A DNA stretch of 64,000 nt, taken from the NCBI RefSeq assembly GCF_900116205.1, contig NZ_FOZS01000005.1, forward strand, positions 1 to 64,000. The letters are read 5' to 3'. Below, in pieces: positions 1 to 7,859 of the stretch. The notes beneath the pieces are model-generated. The model saw only the letters and a list, made by a program, of their open reading frames with translations. It had not been told where the DNA came from and did no database searches. The position numbers and the translations under genes were made by a program. The stretch is from Halostagnicola kamekurae (GTDB lineage: Archaea; Halobacteriota; Halobacteria; Halobacteriales; Natrialbaceae). The first letter of the stretch is position 1. Each line of letters starts with the position of its first letter.

Positions 1-168
1 AACGCGCTGCTGGGATTGAGAAAGTCCGATCCTCACGAGTATCGCCATCGTAGTTTGCGAGCTCGTACGTGCCAGTGACTGTATAGCTGTAATCAATTTC
101 GAGTGGGTCGCCCGACGAGACAGAGCCCTCCTCGAGGACTGTGATCCCGCCATCAATTCCGTTGAGTT
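1..168 (-). pseudogene. Partial coding remnant cut by the window edge and by a MITE
   Basis: An open minus-strand frame enters the left edge and reads back to about position 168, where MITE-A1 begins. The translation is acidic and Thr/Ser-rich, including GGITVLEEGS and TVTGTYELANYDGD, as seen in extracellular beta-sandwich domains of haloarchaeal surface proteins. The 5' end is missing because the MITE end replaces it. No family can be named from about 55 residues. It is called a remnant because no start codon or promoter is visible before the MITE. Confidence 0.4.
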
Positions 169-347
169 GGCTCTGGTGAATCGCTAGACTCCGGCGACTT
201 TCAACTCTATATCAGGTGCTCGATGCACTACTCTTGGACAATTCTGGCTTCAGTTTCCCCCGAATCTCTGCTGGCGAAACGATTGGACTCATTCACAGTG
301 CCACTATGTAGGTCCAACCCAACGCCCTATGGCGATTCACCAGAGCC
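169..347. mobile_element. MITE-A1, 179-bp non-autonomous element
   Basis: The ends are inverted repeats, starting GGCTCTGGTGAATCGC and finishing GGCGATTCACCAGAGCC. They match the ends of the ISH1-type IS at 7860-8796 and of a second copy at 20620-20799, which lies in the opposite orientation. There is no internal ORF. The flanking 8-mers (GTTGAGTT left, GAAAGTTT right) do not match, so one flank has probably been exchanged by recombination or deletion after insertion. Confidence 0.8.
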
Positions 348-547
348 GAAAGTTTCGATCCTATACAGAAGAAAATAGGGTGTTAGTTGCACCCGGTTCG
401 GCGAATCTCCGGGATTCGGAGAGTACAGCCCCCATAAGCAATGATCCGTTTCAACACGGGTGATTACTCTGTCGGGTGTATTTGGAAACAAATACCATAG
501 AATAACTACGACGGCGAACTCGATCGGGTTCAGAACAGTCAAATCAG
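348..547. other. Stretch between two MITEs, no supported gene
   Basis: A minus-strand frame (566-327) is open here and contains a short hydrophobic stretch, but its N-terminus lies in MITE-B1 and its last residues (GSGESP, stop) are encoded by the end of MITE-A1. It may be the middle of a disrupted membrane-protein gene. Nothing firmer can be said. Confidence 0.3.
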
Positions 548-704
548 TACCCCTTGTGTAGCACATTGTTGATACGGAGCCGCCCTGCGATTCTGCGGCG
601 AGTACGATAGATCGCGAACTTACATTTCAGTGGCTCTGCCGGACAGATCTTGACTCGGGCCTACGACCGGAATCTGTATCAACAATCTTCGCCACAAGAG
701 CGTA
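548..704. mobile_element. MITE-B1, 157-bp TA-flanked element
   Basis: Left end TACCCCTTGTGTAGCACATT and right end CCACAAGAGCGTA are imperfect inverted repeats that begin and end with TA. The copy at 38164-38320 is also exactly 157 bp, with clear interior similarity (both have GTATCAACAATCT near the right end). No ORF. The same end sequence borders a transposase relic at 52038, suggesting that family mobilised it. The left end has drifted (ACCCC for ACGCT). Confidence 0.75.
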
Positions 705-841
705 TCGGGTCAGATTACATTGTGACCAGCACTTCTTTCGTACATAAGCACACCTTAGCGTCGTTTCAATCCCGTTTCTGGGCGTGATTACGTTGTGACC
801 GACGTGAATCAGAGTACCGTATCAAATTCTTCGGGCAGTAC

Positions 842-1216
842 ATGAACCGGCCAGAAAATGAAAAGATCCTGAATAAGCATACAATAGCATATGCAATTGA
901 TCACTGGGATGAAGAGGAGGAGCTGTGGAAGGAATGTGAGTTTCATCTTGGAACAAGTGAAGATCGAGAATGGTTCGATTAGCAAGAGCGCGTCACTGTT
1001 CGAGTAGCAATTGGAGAAGCACCCGGGTACGATCCAGAACGTGATTTCGCGGATCTGATCAGCACTGGCCTGTCGCCTGCAGAAGCCATTGACTACTGGA
1101 TGGTTGATATCCAAAATAGATCCCAACAAGACTGGGCTGAGACGCGTGGGAAAACTCAACAAGCAATTTCAAAGAATGTTCGGAAGGGACGGGAAAAGCT
1201 TGGGAAAACCAACTGA
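842..1216 (+). pseudogene. HTH transcription-factor-like gene with internal TAG
   Basis: From ATG at 842 the frame runs 46 codons to TAG at 980, then continues in the same frame to TGA at 1214-1216, giving 124 codons interrupted once. The downstream half contains LSPAEAIDYWMVD, a Trp-Ala-Glu-Thr-Arg segment and QQAISKNVRKGREKL. This is the pattern of haloarchaeal sigma-70-region-4-like HTH proteins, where QQAVSxNVR is the recognition helix. The nonsense codon sits before the HTH, so the gene is probably dead unless a restart is used. Genes of this family are common on haloarchaeal plasmids. Confidence 0.7.
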
Positions 1217-1309
1217 GGGTGGGACACCAAGGCAATAATGCAAAAGAAGGCGATTAGAGTAGACCAAGTACTATTACCAGCCTATCTCAATTCAAGATAG
1301 AGACCCAGG

Positions 1310-2308
1310 ATGCCATTTATTGCAGAACATAATAATGAACTAGTGATCCCTGAAGCAATGGATGATGGGGAGGATCTCATATGTACTGAATGTCAGGAAG
1401 TAATGCGGCCACGAGGCCCGTTCAAAGACGGAACAGCGCGGCATTTCTATCATCTTGGAGCAACCGATTGTTCTGGCGGTGAATCGGATACCCATCGGAA
1501 GTGGAAATCACTGGCTGTTTCAGCGCTCCGACAACGGTTCTCTGAGGAGCTCTTGTATTGTGCTCCAGAAGCTACACTTGAGTGTGAATGGACGCTCACA
1601 GTAGCTGATTCACGAAGGGCGGACGCACTCGTCTCCTTCTCAGAAGCAAATCCCTTCTTCGGGGAAGGAGTCATTGTTGAGGTCCAGTGGAAAAACGAAG
1701 GAAAAGACGTGGCGGCAGCTACGCACGACTATCTGGCTCTCGGGTACAGCGTGTACTGGGCAGATGAGAACGATTTCGAGTCAGACCGCTTCCTCATAGA
1801 TGACATGCTCACCGCGTTTAACAACCGCTCAGATGATGCTTTTGCCCCATACTACGCGGACCCGCCGTCTGGATTGGAAGGATCAAGCGCTGAAGGTGGG
1901 TTGCTCAACTACATACTCACCCATGACTCTGATCGCGTCGTCTCGTACTTAAACCCATTTCCAGATCAAGATCACGACTGGATCAATAGAGCAGGATGGA
2001 TGTGCCACCGCTGTGGATTAGAACGGTACAAGCAGTCAAATCTTGAACAACCGGTCTACACTTATGATCCAGAAGATACGGAACCACGAGAATTAGAGCG
2101 TATTGAACGTGGATTCCGTCCTACTGATCACTCGCATGAGTGGATTGGACGTCGAAGCGGATCTGAAGGTGAGCAGTTGGATTGTGAGTGCGGTGCGAAG
2201 CGAACCCACAAGGGAAACTCTGTCATTGTTGACCATGGCCCCAACGCCACTTGGGATGTCACCATCTCTATTCCATCAGAAGAAACCGAGCATTCTGAAC
2301 GGTTCTGA
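1310..2308 (+). CDS. CoiA-like zinc-finger nuclease-family protein
   Basis: A 332-aa protein. An N-terminal treble-clef-like zinc site (C25, C28, then HFYH around 45-48) is followed by a conserved GESDTHRKWK helix and a restriction-endonuclease-like core with RRAD (D105) and IVEVQW (E124, Q126), ending K128. This order (Cys pair, HxxH, ES..H..K, R.D, E.Q) matches competence CoiA-like proteins of the PD-(D/E)xK superfamily, which in bacteria act on DNA during transformation. C-terminal CHRCG and CECG motifs add a probable second zinc ribbon. It stands alone between a dead HTH gene and the 358-aa gene. Whether it serves DNA uptake, repair or defence here is unknown. Confidence 0.7.
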   Translation: MPFIAEHNNELVIPEAMDDGEDLICTECQEVMRPRGPFKDGTARHFYHLGATDCSGGESDTHRKWKSLAVSALRQRFSEELLYCAPEATLECEWTLTVADSRRADALVSFSEANPFFGEGVIVEVQWKNEGKDVAAATHDYLALGYSVYWADENDFESDRFLIDDMLTAFNNRSDDAFAPYYADPPSGLEGSSAEGGLLNYILTHDSDRVVSYLNPFPDQDHDWINRAGWMCHRCGLERYKQSNLEQPVYTYDPEDTEPRELERIERGFRPTDHSHEWIGRRSGSEGEQLDCECGAKRTHKGNSVIVDHGPNATWDVTISIPSEETEHSERF

Positions 2309-2606
2309 ATAGTCCATCCGGAGGGGATTAGAGGTCATCAGTTGACTTTGCGGTCTTTGCCTCGTACAATGTACTATACAGAAGCCCCTGCATTCGGTGA
2401 GATGACTCCCCAAGTGGAATCGTAGTTCTGATGTAGATAGATTCTTGACTTGGTAAGGCGCGGGTCGGATCACATCTTTGTGATCCACTGCTGTTAGGGC
2501 TCTATAAGTAGCTACGCTTGTCAGAATCCCGTATGATAATCATATCAAGCGTCTGGAATCGCTAGAGATGTCTCTACAAAGGGTCTGTCTTGGTTACACA
2601 GGTATC
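2309..2606. other. Intergenic, no gene seen
   Basis: About 300 bases between the convergent ends of the CoiA-like gene and the 47-aa membrane peptide gene. Short frames exist on both strands but have no recognisable composition or signals. Confidence 0.4.
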
Positions 2607-2750
2607 CTATCGGTTGTACTCGAGGAAAGTAATATTGATTTCAACATCTCGTTTCGCGTAGGCCACAACGAAGGCAACCAGGAGAAACAGACTGAAGACT
2701 GTAAATCCAATAAGCGCTGCTGTCGGTGGGAAAGCAGTTGTGAGAATCAT
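2607..2750 (-). CDS. 47-aa single-span membrane peptide, copy 1
   Basis: Starting at Met (2750), 13 nt after the 358-aa gene ends, this encodes a 47-aa peptide: a short N-terminus, one hydrophobic helix (about residues 9-30) and the polar tail AYAKRDVEINITFLEYNR. A longer start at 2798 overlaps the upstream gene and is less likely. A second 47-aa peptide at 4118-4261 has the same length, topology and nearly the same tail, which argues that both are real genes. Same strand and close spacing suggest co-transcription with the 358-aa gene. Function unknown; a membrane anchor or partner of the 358-aa protein is an inference. Confidence 0.65.
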   Translation of the reverse strand: MILTTAFPPTAALIGFTVFSLFLLVAFVVAYAKRDVEINITFLEYNR

Positions 2751-2763
2751 TTCTGAGAAAGTA

Positions 2764-3840
2764 CTACTCCGTGAATTCGTGATCGGACTCGTCGTCAATC
2801 TCGTTCAGTGCCTTTTCCGCTTCTTTCTCGAGTTCTTCCATTGAGGGTCTGTCTTCGTCTTTGGCGTCCGATTTACAGCCCCTTCTCTGAGCGTCTTCTT
2901 GATCGTCGTTTTCTTCATCCTTCCACGGTTCCCACTTCTGGAGCTGCTCGATACGTGTCTGATACTTGTCTGGCACCGCCTCCTTTCTCTCAGTCGGGAG
3001 ATGTTCCCACCGCTTGGCCATGCTTTCCCAGTACTCTGCAGGCTGCTCTTCCCAGTAGTGGGTAGGACGCTTGTCCGGATGAGTTGGTCCAGGGAGTGCA
3101 GGATCCCGTCTAATCTTTTTCTTTCCTTGCGGGATCCTCACATCTCCTTCATCAAGTGCTTCTCTCACCTTCGATTTGATCGTCGATAGGTCGCTCATTG
3201 AGACCTCGTGTGACTCACACGTTGACTTGAACTCGTCTGACCAGGCTACCATCTCGTCGAGCGTCTTACAGTCGCGTATGCGTTCATCGATAACAACCGC
3301 AACAACACCGAGGATAACTCGAGGAACTCCTTTTTGATTCCCGAACTGCTCGAGGTCGAGATCCTGGACAACGGCCATCACCTTTTCACGCTCATGGGAT
3401 GCCAGCGGTAGTGCTGAGCAGATTCCTTGGACGAAGCGTTTCTTATCCCGGTGATGCTCACGAATGCTGTGTTCACCGTCGGTTCGGTGACGTCCTTCGT
3501 TTAGTTTCCGAAGATACTCTGCCTCTTCGTCAGCAATCCTCTCATCGCCAATTCGTGTTGCTGCTGAACTGTCATACCCTGCGCTGTACAGATGTCCTTC
3601 TTGAGTACGTTCCCGCTGTGTGCGTGATGCATCGATACTATCGTCGTGACGTGTTCTACCAGCTGGTTCTAGTCTTTCGTGCCCTCGTCTCATTCTTCTT
3701 TCCTCCATTTGATTTTCCGGGGAAGGTGGAACAACATTGTAGTCTGACTCAACAATCTCTTCGGTAGTGATGTCTTGGTGCTCATCAGGTATCGGCTGCA
3801 GATTGCGCTCTTCAGAGTTGCTCGGTTCATTGCTTGGCAT
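2764..3840 (-). CDS. 358-aa charged protein with a helical central domain
   Basis: Residues 1-105 are hydrophilic and disordered-looking. Residues about 105-235 form an ordered alpha-helical region (SIREHHRDKKRFVQGICSAL, then GVPRVILGVVAVVIDERI) whose spacing resembles one cyclin/TFB-like repeat. The C-terminal third is Trp/Glu/Lys-rich (HYWEEQPAEYWESMAKRWEHL) and probably coiled. Similar plasmid proteins in haloarchaea are often labelled RNA polymerase subunit epsilon, but I cannot confirm that here. It is bracketed on the same strand by two paralogous 47-aa membrane peptides, suggesting a three-gene unit. A role in transcription or membrane-tethered regulation is inference only. Confidence 0.6.
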   Translation of the reverse strand: MPSNEPSNSEERNLQPIPDEHQDITTEEIVESDYNVVPPSPENQMEERRMRRGHERLEPAGRTRHDDSIDASRTQRERTQEGHLYSAGYDSSAATRIGDERIADEEAEYLRKLNEGRHRTDGEHSIREHHRDKKRFVQGICSALPLASHEREKVMAVVQDLDLEQFGNQKGVPRVILGVVAVVIDERIRDCKTLDEMVAWSDEFKSTCESHEVSMSDLSTIKSKVREALDEGDVRIPQGKKKIRRDPALPGPTHPDKRPTHYWEEQPAEYWESMAKRWEHLPTERKEAVPDKYQTRIEQLQKWEPWKDEENDDQEDAQRRGCKSDAKDEDRPSMEELEKEAEKALNEIDDESDHEFTE

Positions 3841-4117
3841 AGTTACGTCTAGTTAGTTCGTTTCTGTTGTCGATCGAGGGAGGAATTCGACAGCCGATGC
3901 TCAAAAATAGATGACCGTTGTTCCCAAAACGACAAGGCAACTGCTCGGAGCAATTACCTGCAGTAGAACGATGGGAACGCCATGGCGCTCCTCCCTTCAT
4001 ATTCACGTGTTGGAACCAGTCTCACTTAAAGGAATTCTCACCTAAGGGAATATCGACCACTAGCAATCAACATGGATGTCTCTATCATGCGGGTTTTGTT
4101 AGGGTTACTTGATGATT

Positions 4118-4261
4118 TTATCTAAACTCAAAGAAGGTGATGTTGATCTCGACGTCTCGTTTTGCGTAAGCCACAGTGAACAGCACTAAGAGAAAGATGC
4201 AGATCACTATGACAACACCAACTGCCACTACTACTGTCGGATTGGAACCCGCGAAAACCAT
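4118..4261 (-). CDS. 47-aa single-span membrane peptide, copy 2
   Basis: Reading the minus strand from ATG at 4261 to TAA at 4118-4120 gives a 47-aa peptide with a Val/Ile-rich transmembrane helix (residues about 9-32) and the tail AYAKRDVEINITFFEFR. Compared with copy 1, the tail AYAKRDVEINITF is identical, while the helix and N-terminus have diverged, so selection appears to act on the tail. The gap to the 358-aa gene downstream is about 280 bases. Function unknown. Confidence 0.65.
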   Translation of the reverse strand: MVFAGSNPTVVVAVGVVIVICIFLLVLFTVAYAKRDVEINITFFEFR

Positions 4262-5266
4262 TGTTGCTTGTGAAATTTGATTTCCCAATTGCTCTCGCTC
4301 AGAGCGAGAGTAGTTTCACGTCTGTACTGCTTGCTCTGCAACGTGGACCTCTAGATACACACTCGGCTCAAAGGGAGCTCACTGTGAGTCTAATAGCAAA
4401 AGCTGTATACCCGCCACCTCATCCACCATACTAGTGTCCGTAGTTTGAGCGTCCTTCGTGATCAACGACTGTGATTTACTTACCACTATCTCCCCCAGCA
4501 TCGCGAACGATGTTGGGGATGTGCATGTGAGTTTACGCAACGCTTCTGAGCCGCCAACGCTTTCAACGTTGGGAGGACGTAATATTCGACTCACACGCAC
4601 TGCTGGTTCCCCACGCCGCTATGAACGACGTCAGGACAACACAGTGCGTTCCCACAGACATACCTATTGAACCGACGCTGTCAACGCCGGCCTGTATACA
4701 ACGGATTGATCGCCCAAGGTTACTGGGCAGTCGTAGGTCACCGGTCGTGGCTCTCAATCACCAGTCCATTACTAGGACCTGTCACGGAGAGTGGCGACCT
4801 CGTACGGCCATCATCAATCCGTTCCTATCGCAGTTGCTATGGTACAGACACAAGGGGATTACCCTTTGGCCGTTAGCGTTCTGTTCCACATTGTAATCGC
4901 TGAGAATGCACGTAGCTGCCAACTACGTACTAGCGGCCATTGCCGCCGCTTTGGGACTGACGCGAGGATAATCCCTCGGGTCATATGCAGCGATGCCGTG
5001 GTATCGCCTTACGTGAAATCTACCGATTCCCACTCAGACCGTGAACTATCACTCCTGAGTTTTCCTCTGTAGTGTTCCAAGCAAGACGGATCTTGCTCCG
5101 AGTGTGGTATCCCACATTCTATATTACTCCCTCAAAAGCGTTTTGGGGCCGTGAAGGTCTCATAGATCGATGCTTTCAAACGAACATCGAACTGAATACC
5201 GCCACGATCCAAATTGTTCTAGTGTTTAAGCGGGGGTTCGTGATGTCAAAACCGGGATGCACCGGT
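4262..5266. other. 1-kb stretch without a recognisable gene
   Basis: Frames of 60-90 codons occur on both strands, but none has haloarchaeal codon composition, a recognisable motif or a start signal. A hairpin-like sequence near 4552-4575 (CCAACGCTTTCAACGTTGG) and scattered GTAATC/GATTAC motifs suggest decayed mobile-element DNA. I cannot name a source. Confidence 0.35.
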
Positions 5267-5690
5267 TTAGGGGGCGAAGTCTAGCCTGCTCGAAGAGCGC
5301 GCACGTTGCATCCAAAAACCGTCGGCGTGCTCGTCAACGGTGAACTCTTCAGCGTACCCATGGAGTGTTGACGCATCCGGCGCGCTAACGTCGTCGTCAG
5401 AGAGCCAGCCAAGGAGATCTGCCCCATTCGCCGGATAGTGATCTTCGAGAGCAGTGTGAACTCTCGTCGGTTTCGGTGACCACGCCAGCGTCTTCGTTGA
5501 TCTCGAAGTGGGGGTGAAGGCTGATTACCACAGGGTACGGATCCCCGCCAGGCGGAAGCCGATCAAGATTGAATTGGCCAGCGCTGTCTTTGATCCGCTG
5601 GAAAAGCGTCTCGAATTGCTCACGTTGGAGTGGTCATTTCTCGTCAGTCTCGGCGAGTTCGATGATGACACGGTGCTCTTAGACATCGCC
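5267..5690 (-). pseudogene. Decayed gene of unknown function
   Basis: Translating the minus strand with two corrections gives a continuous acidic haloarchaeal-looking protein: HRVIIELAETDE, a TGA stop, QREQFETLFQRIKDSAGQF, HPHFEINEDAGVV, a one-base shift near 5458, then VHTALEDHYPANGADLLGW and a final stop at 5267-5269. A premature stop and a frameshift mark it as broken. No family recognised. Confidence 0.5.
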
Positions 5691-5839
5691 GATGCTGGGC
5701 TGACGCGTACGGCGCACCGGAATGAGTCACTGACCATATATAGCGAGAATAGGCGGGAATGGGAGTATACGGCCGCAAGTGATCTGGTTTTCGAGATTCG
5801 AGGGTAGGTTGAAGCGGGGAGACCGGGTTCCAGAGAGAG

Positions 5840-6283
5840 TTACGGAAGCAAATCGCGGAGGTCGTCCTCGTCCAACGCGTCATGATCTTCAAGATATTGG
5901 TTGACATCAGGGACAGTCTCCAGGGCAGTAACTTCCTCTGCTTTCCCCTCTGCGTTCCGACTGTACGTCGCTAATGCCTTGTGCGGATAGTCGTGATTGG
6001 GATCTATGAAGAAGAGATAGATGACGTGATACTCTGTATTCCCACGGGGGATTTCATCAACAACCTTGGTATACAATCGCCCTTGATCGCCGACGATGAG
6101 TATATCGAGGTTTGCGATGTGCTCATACACGAAGGAACTGGGCGGGGCCTCACTCGTTACGATATTCAGAAGTCGGTTGATAACCTCCTCCTGTTGAGAG
6201 GCCTCAAGTTTAGCAAAACCAGCGGCGGCTTCACCAGCAAAGATGACCCTCGTCTCTTCATCCGACAGGGAAACATAGCTCAC
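5840..6283 (-). CDS. RelE/ParE-like toxin candidate
   Basis: A 147-aa protein starting 19 nt downstream of a 50-aa acidic gene on the same strand, the usual antitoxin-then-toxin order. It has helix-rich N-terminal residues (EEVINRLLNIVTSE), then LDILIVGDQGRLYTKVVD and TEYHVIYLFFIDPNHDYPHK, a short beta-rich core like that of RelE-fold mRNA interferases, which cleave ribosome-bound mRNA. It is longer than classical RelE (about 95 aa), so family membership is inferred from layout and fold pattern rather than a catalytic motif. Confidence 0.55.
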   Translation of the reverse strand: MSYVSLSDEETRVIFAGEAAAGFAKLEASQQEEVINRLLNIVTSEAPPSSFVYEHIANLDILIVGDQGRLYTKVVDEIPRGNTEYHVIYLFFIDPNHDYPHKALATYSRNAEGKAEEVTALETVPDVNQYLEDHDALDEDDLRDLLP

Positions 6284-6302
6284 GTCTATCTCAAAAAATC
6301 GG

Positions 6303-6455
6303 TTAGTACTTCAGTACAGACTCGAGATCCTCTTTGCTCGCTGTATTCCCTTCGGCGATATCCTCAATACCGCGAAGGACACCTTCGGGAACCTCGGGGC
6401 GATCCCCGTCCTCAGCGTCATCCTCACGGCCGTCGCCAGCTGGGTGGAGACTCAT
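6303..6455 (-). CDS. Small acidic antitoxin candidate
   Basis: ATG at 6455 to TAA at 6303-6305 gives 50 aa: an acidic, disordered N-terminus followed by GVLRGIEDIAEGNTASKEDL and ending SVLKY. The pattern of a flexible acidic half plus a C-terminal helix ending in EDLExxLKY/F is what haloarchaeal RelB-like antitoxins show. It lies 19 nt upstream of the toxin candidate, so the two would be co-transcribed, with the antitoxin neutralising the toxin by direct binding. Confidence 0.6.
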   Translation of the reverse strand: MSLHPAGDGREDDAEDGDRPEVPEGVLRGIEDIAEGNTASKEDLESVLKY

Positions 6456-6508
6456 TGATAGAATATTAACGCTTCTCGGTAATAAGTCTGTGGACAGCTA
6501 CACGGGTA

Positions 6509-7198
6509 GTGTTCAGATAAGCTGATTCCATGCGAAGGCGAACGACCTGAGCCACTGATCAGCAGTTTCTGCATAAGCGTTGCTAAAGCAATTTGAGAAG
6601 GAAGAGGTTCGTCTTTTTATCTCACGAAATATACGTTCAACACTGTTCCGATTTCCATGGCGTTCGTATCTGAAATCGAGGCCCTGTCGTTGACAGGCAT
6701 AGTTCAGCGATTTATCGCCATCGACGAGAAACACGGCGTCATTGAGGTCGTGTTTCTCGCGTAATTCCGTGAAGAACGAACTGGCTATAACTTTGTTTCT
6801 AGTCGGTTCAAGCTTTGTATGGAGTGATTCGTTTGACTCTGGATCGACAGCGGCGTACAGCCAATACTGTTCATCGTTGAGACGGATCACCGTCTCGTCA
6901 ACCGCGACGTGATCCGGGTTTCGACAGGAATTGGGCTGTAGATCTGCCTTGTGGACACAGTTATGTACTGTCGATCGAGCCCGGCCAACACCGAATATAT
7001 CTAGAAGTCGAACAGTATTTGAAAGTGAGAGACCAGCAAGATGGAGTTGAATACTGAGTTTCATCAACAGTCGCGGTGTTGCTTCTCGCTCCACAAAATC
7101 CAAGTCGAACTGGCCGATACTAGGACTGAGGCGTGCGTTTTCGGGCATGAACTACTTTGAAAACGCCACGTCTCATTCCTTCAACCTTATCTGAACAC
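6509..7198. mobile_element. IS6-family insertion sequence
   Basis: Inverted ends GTGTTCAGATAAGCTG (left) and CCTTATCTGAACAC (right) frame a single transposase gene; GTGTTCAGATAA-type ends and a length of about 690 bp are typical of haloarchaeal IS6 elements (ISH14/ISH15/ISH29 group). The flanking 8-mers (CACGGGTA, CACCCTGC) do not match, so no target duplication is visible. Confidence 0.8.
6513..7148 (-). CDS. IS6-family DDE transposase
   Basis: A 211-aa transposase. The DDE core is visible: the first Asp in VAVDETVIRL (with YWLYAAVDPES following), the second in AVFLVDGDKSLNYAC, and the Glu near RNSVERIFREIKRR. The N-terminal HTH region (LSLSNTVRLLDIFGVGRARSTV) binds the inverted ends. Length is normal for haloarchaeal IS6 transposases and no stop or frameshift is seen, so it is probably functional. 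The stop codon lies inside the left inverted repeat. Two damaged relatives occur at 31255-31997 and 42665-43148. Confidence 0.88.
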   Translation of the reverse strand: MPENARLSPSIGQFDLDFVEREATPRLLMKLSIQLHLAGLSLSNTVRLLDIFGVGRARSTVHNCVHKADLQPNSCRNPDHVAVDETVIRLNDEQYWLYAAVDPESNESLHTKLEPTRNKVIASSFFTELREKHDLNDAVFLVDGDKSLNYACQRQGLDFRYERHGNRNSVERIFREIKRRTSSFSNCFSNAYAETADQWLRSFAFAWNQLI

Positions 7199-7442
7199 CA
7201 CCCTGCGGCTGGTTGGAGTGCGGTTTCCATCTTGATTGTTGTCGGGTAATCACTTATAATATTGGATTTGATATGGGTATGAATGAGTCAAATACATGTT
7301 CTGTGACTCATCCTTCAAAAAGGTCACAGAAGACTTTACAAGAGGGTATATTCGACCATTCTTTGGTGAATCAGACAATCAAAGCCATAAGATAACTAAT
7401 TCTATTTAAAATGTTGAGAGGATACTCGTTAAGGTGTATCTT
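7199..7442. other. Intergenic, no gene seen
   Basis: AT-rich, with only short frames and no recognised signal. It separates the IS6 element from the 3' end of the interrupted Beta-like gene. Confidence 0.4.
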
Positions 7443-7859
7443 TCAGATGGCTTCCTCTTCTAGGGCCGAAGCCATATAATGTCCCATCCGTACTCGCTTC
7501 CAAAAGCGGAGATCTTCGGTATTCTCGTTATTGGCTCGTCGACAGAATTCGCAATGGGCTGGGTCCCATAGCTCCCAATCTTCTAACTCTTCGAAGGCGC
7601 TTGCATATCCATCTCCTCTAAACTCAAAAACCTGGGATTCAGTTGGGGAGTACTGTCTAATGATTCTGGTGTCGATATTGCCCAATGGTACAGGATTTGG
7701 GAACCGAACGTTGATAGCAAAATCACCAAATCCTTCTGCATCTAACTGCCTTGTGATCCGAGGTCCGAAGTTCTGATTCACGCCATCATACGAGCTAAAC
7801 GCGTTCATGATGATCCTTTGATTTGCATCGAAGAGGTCACAGAGATAATTGAAGTTTTC

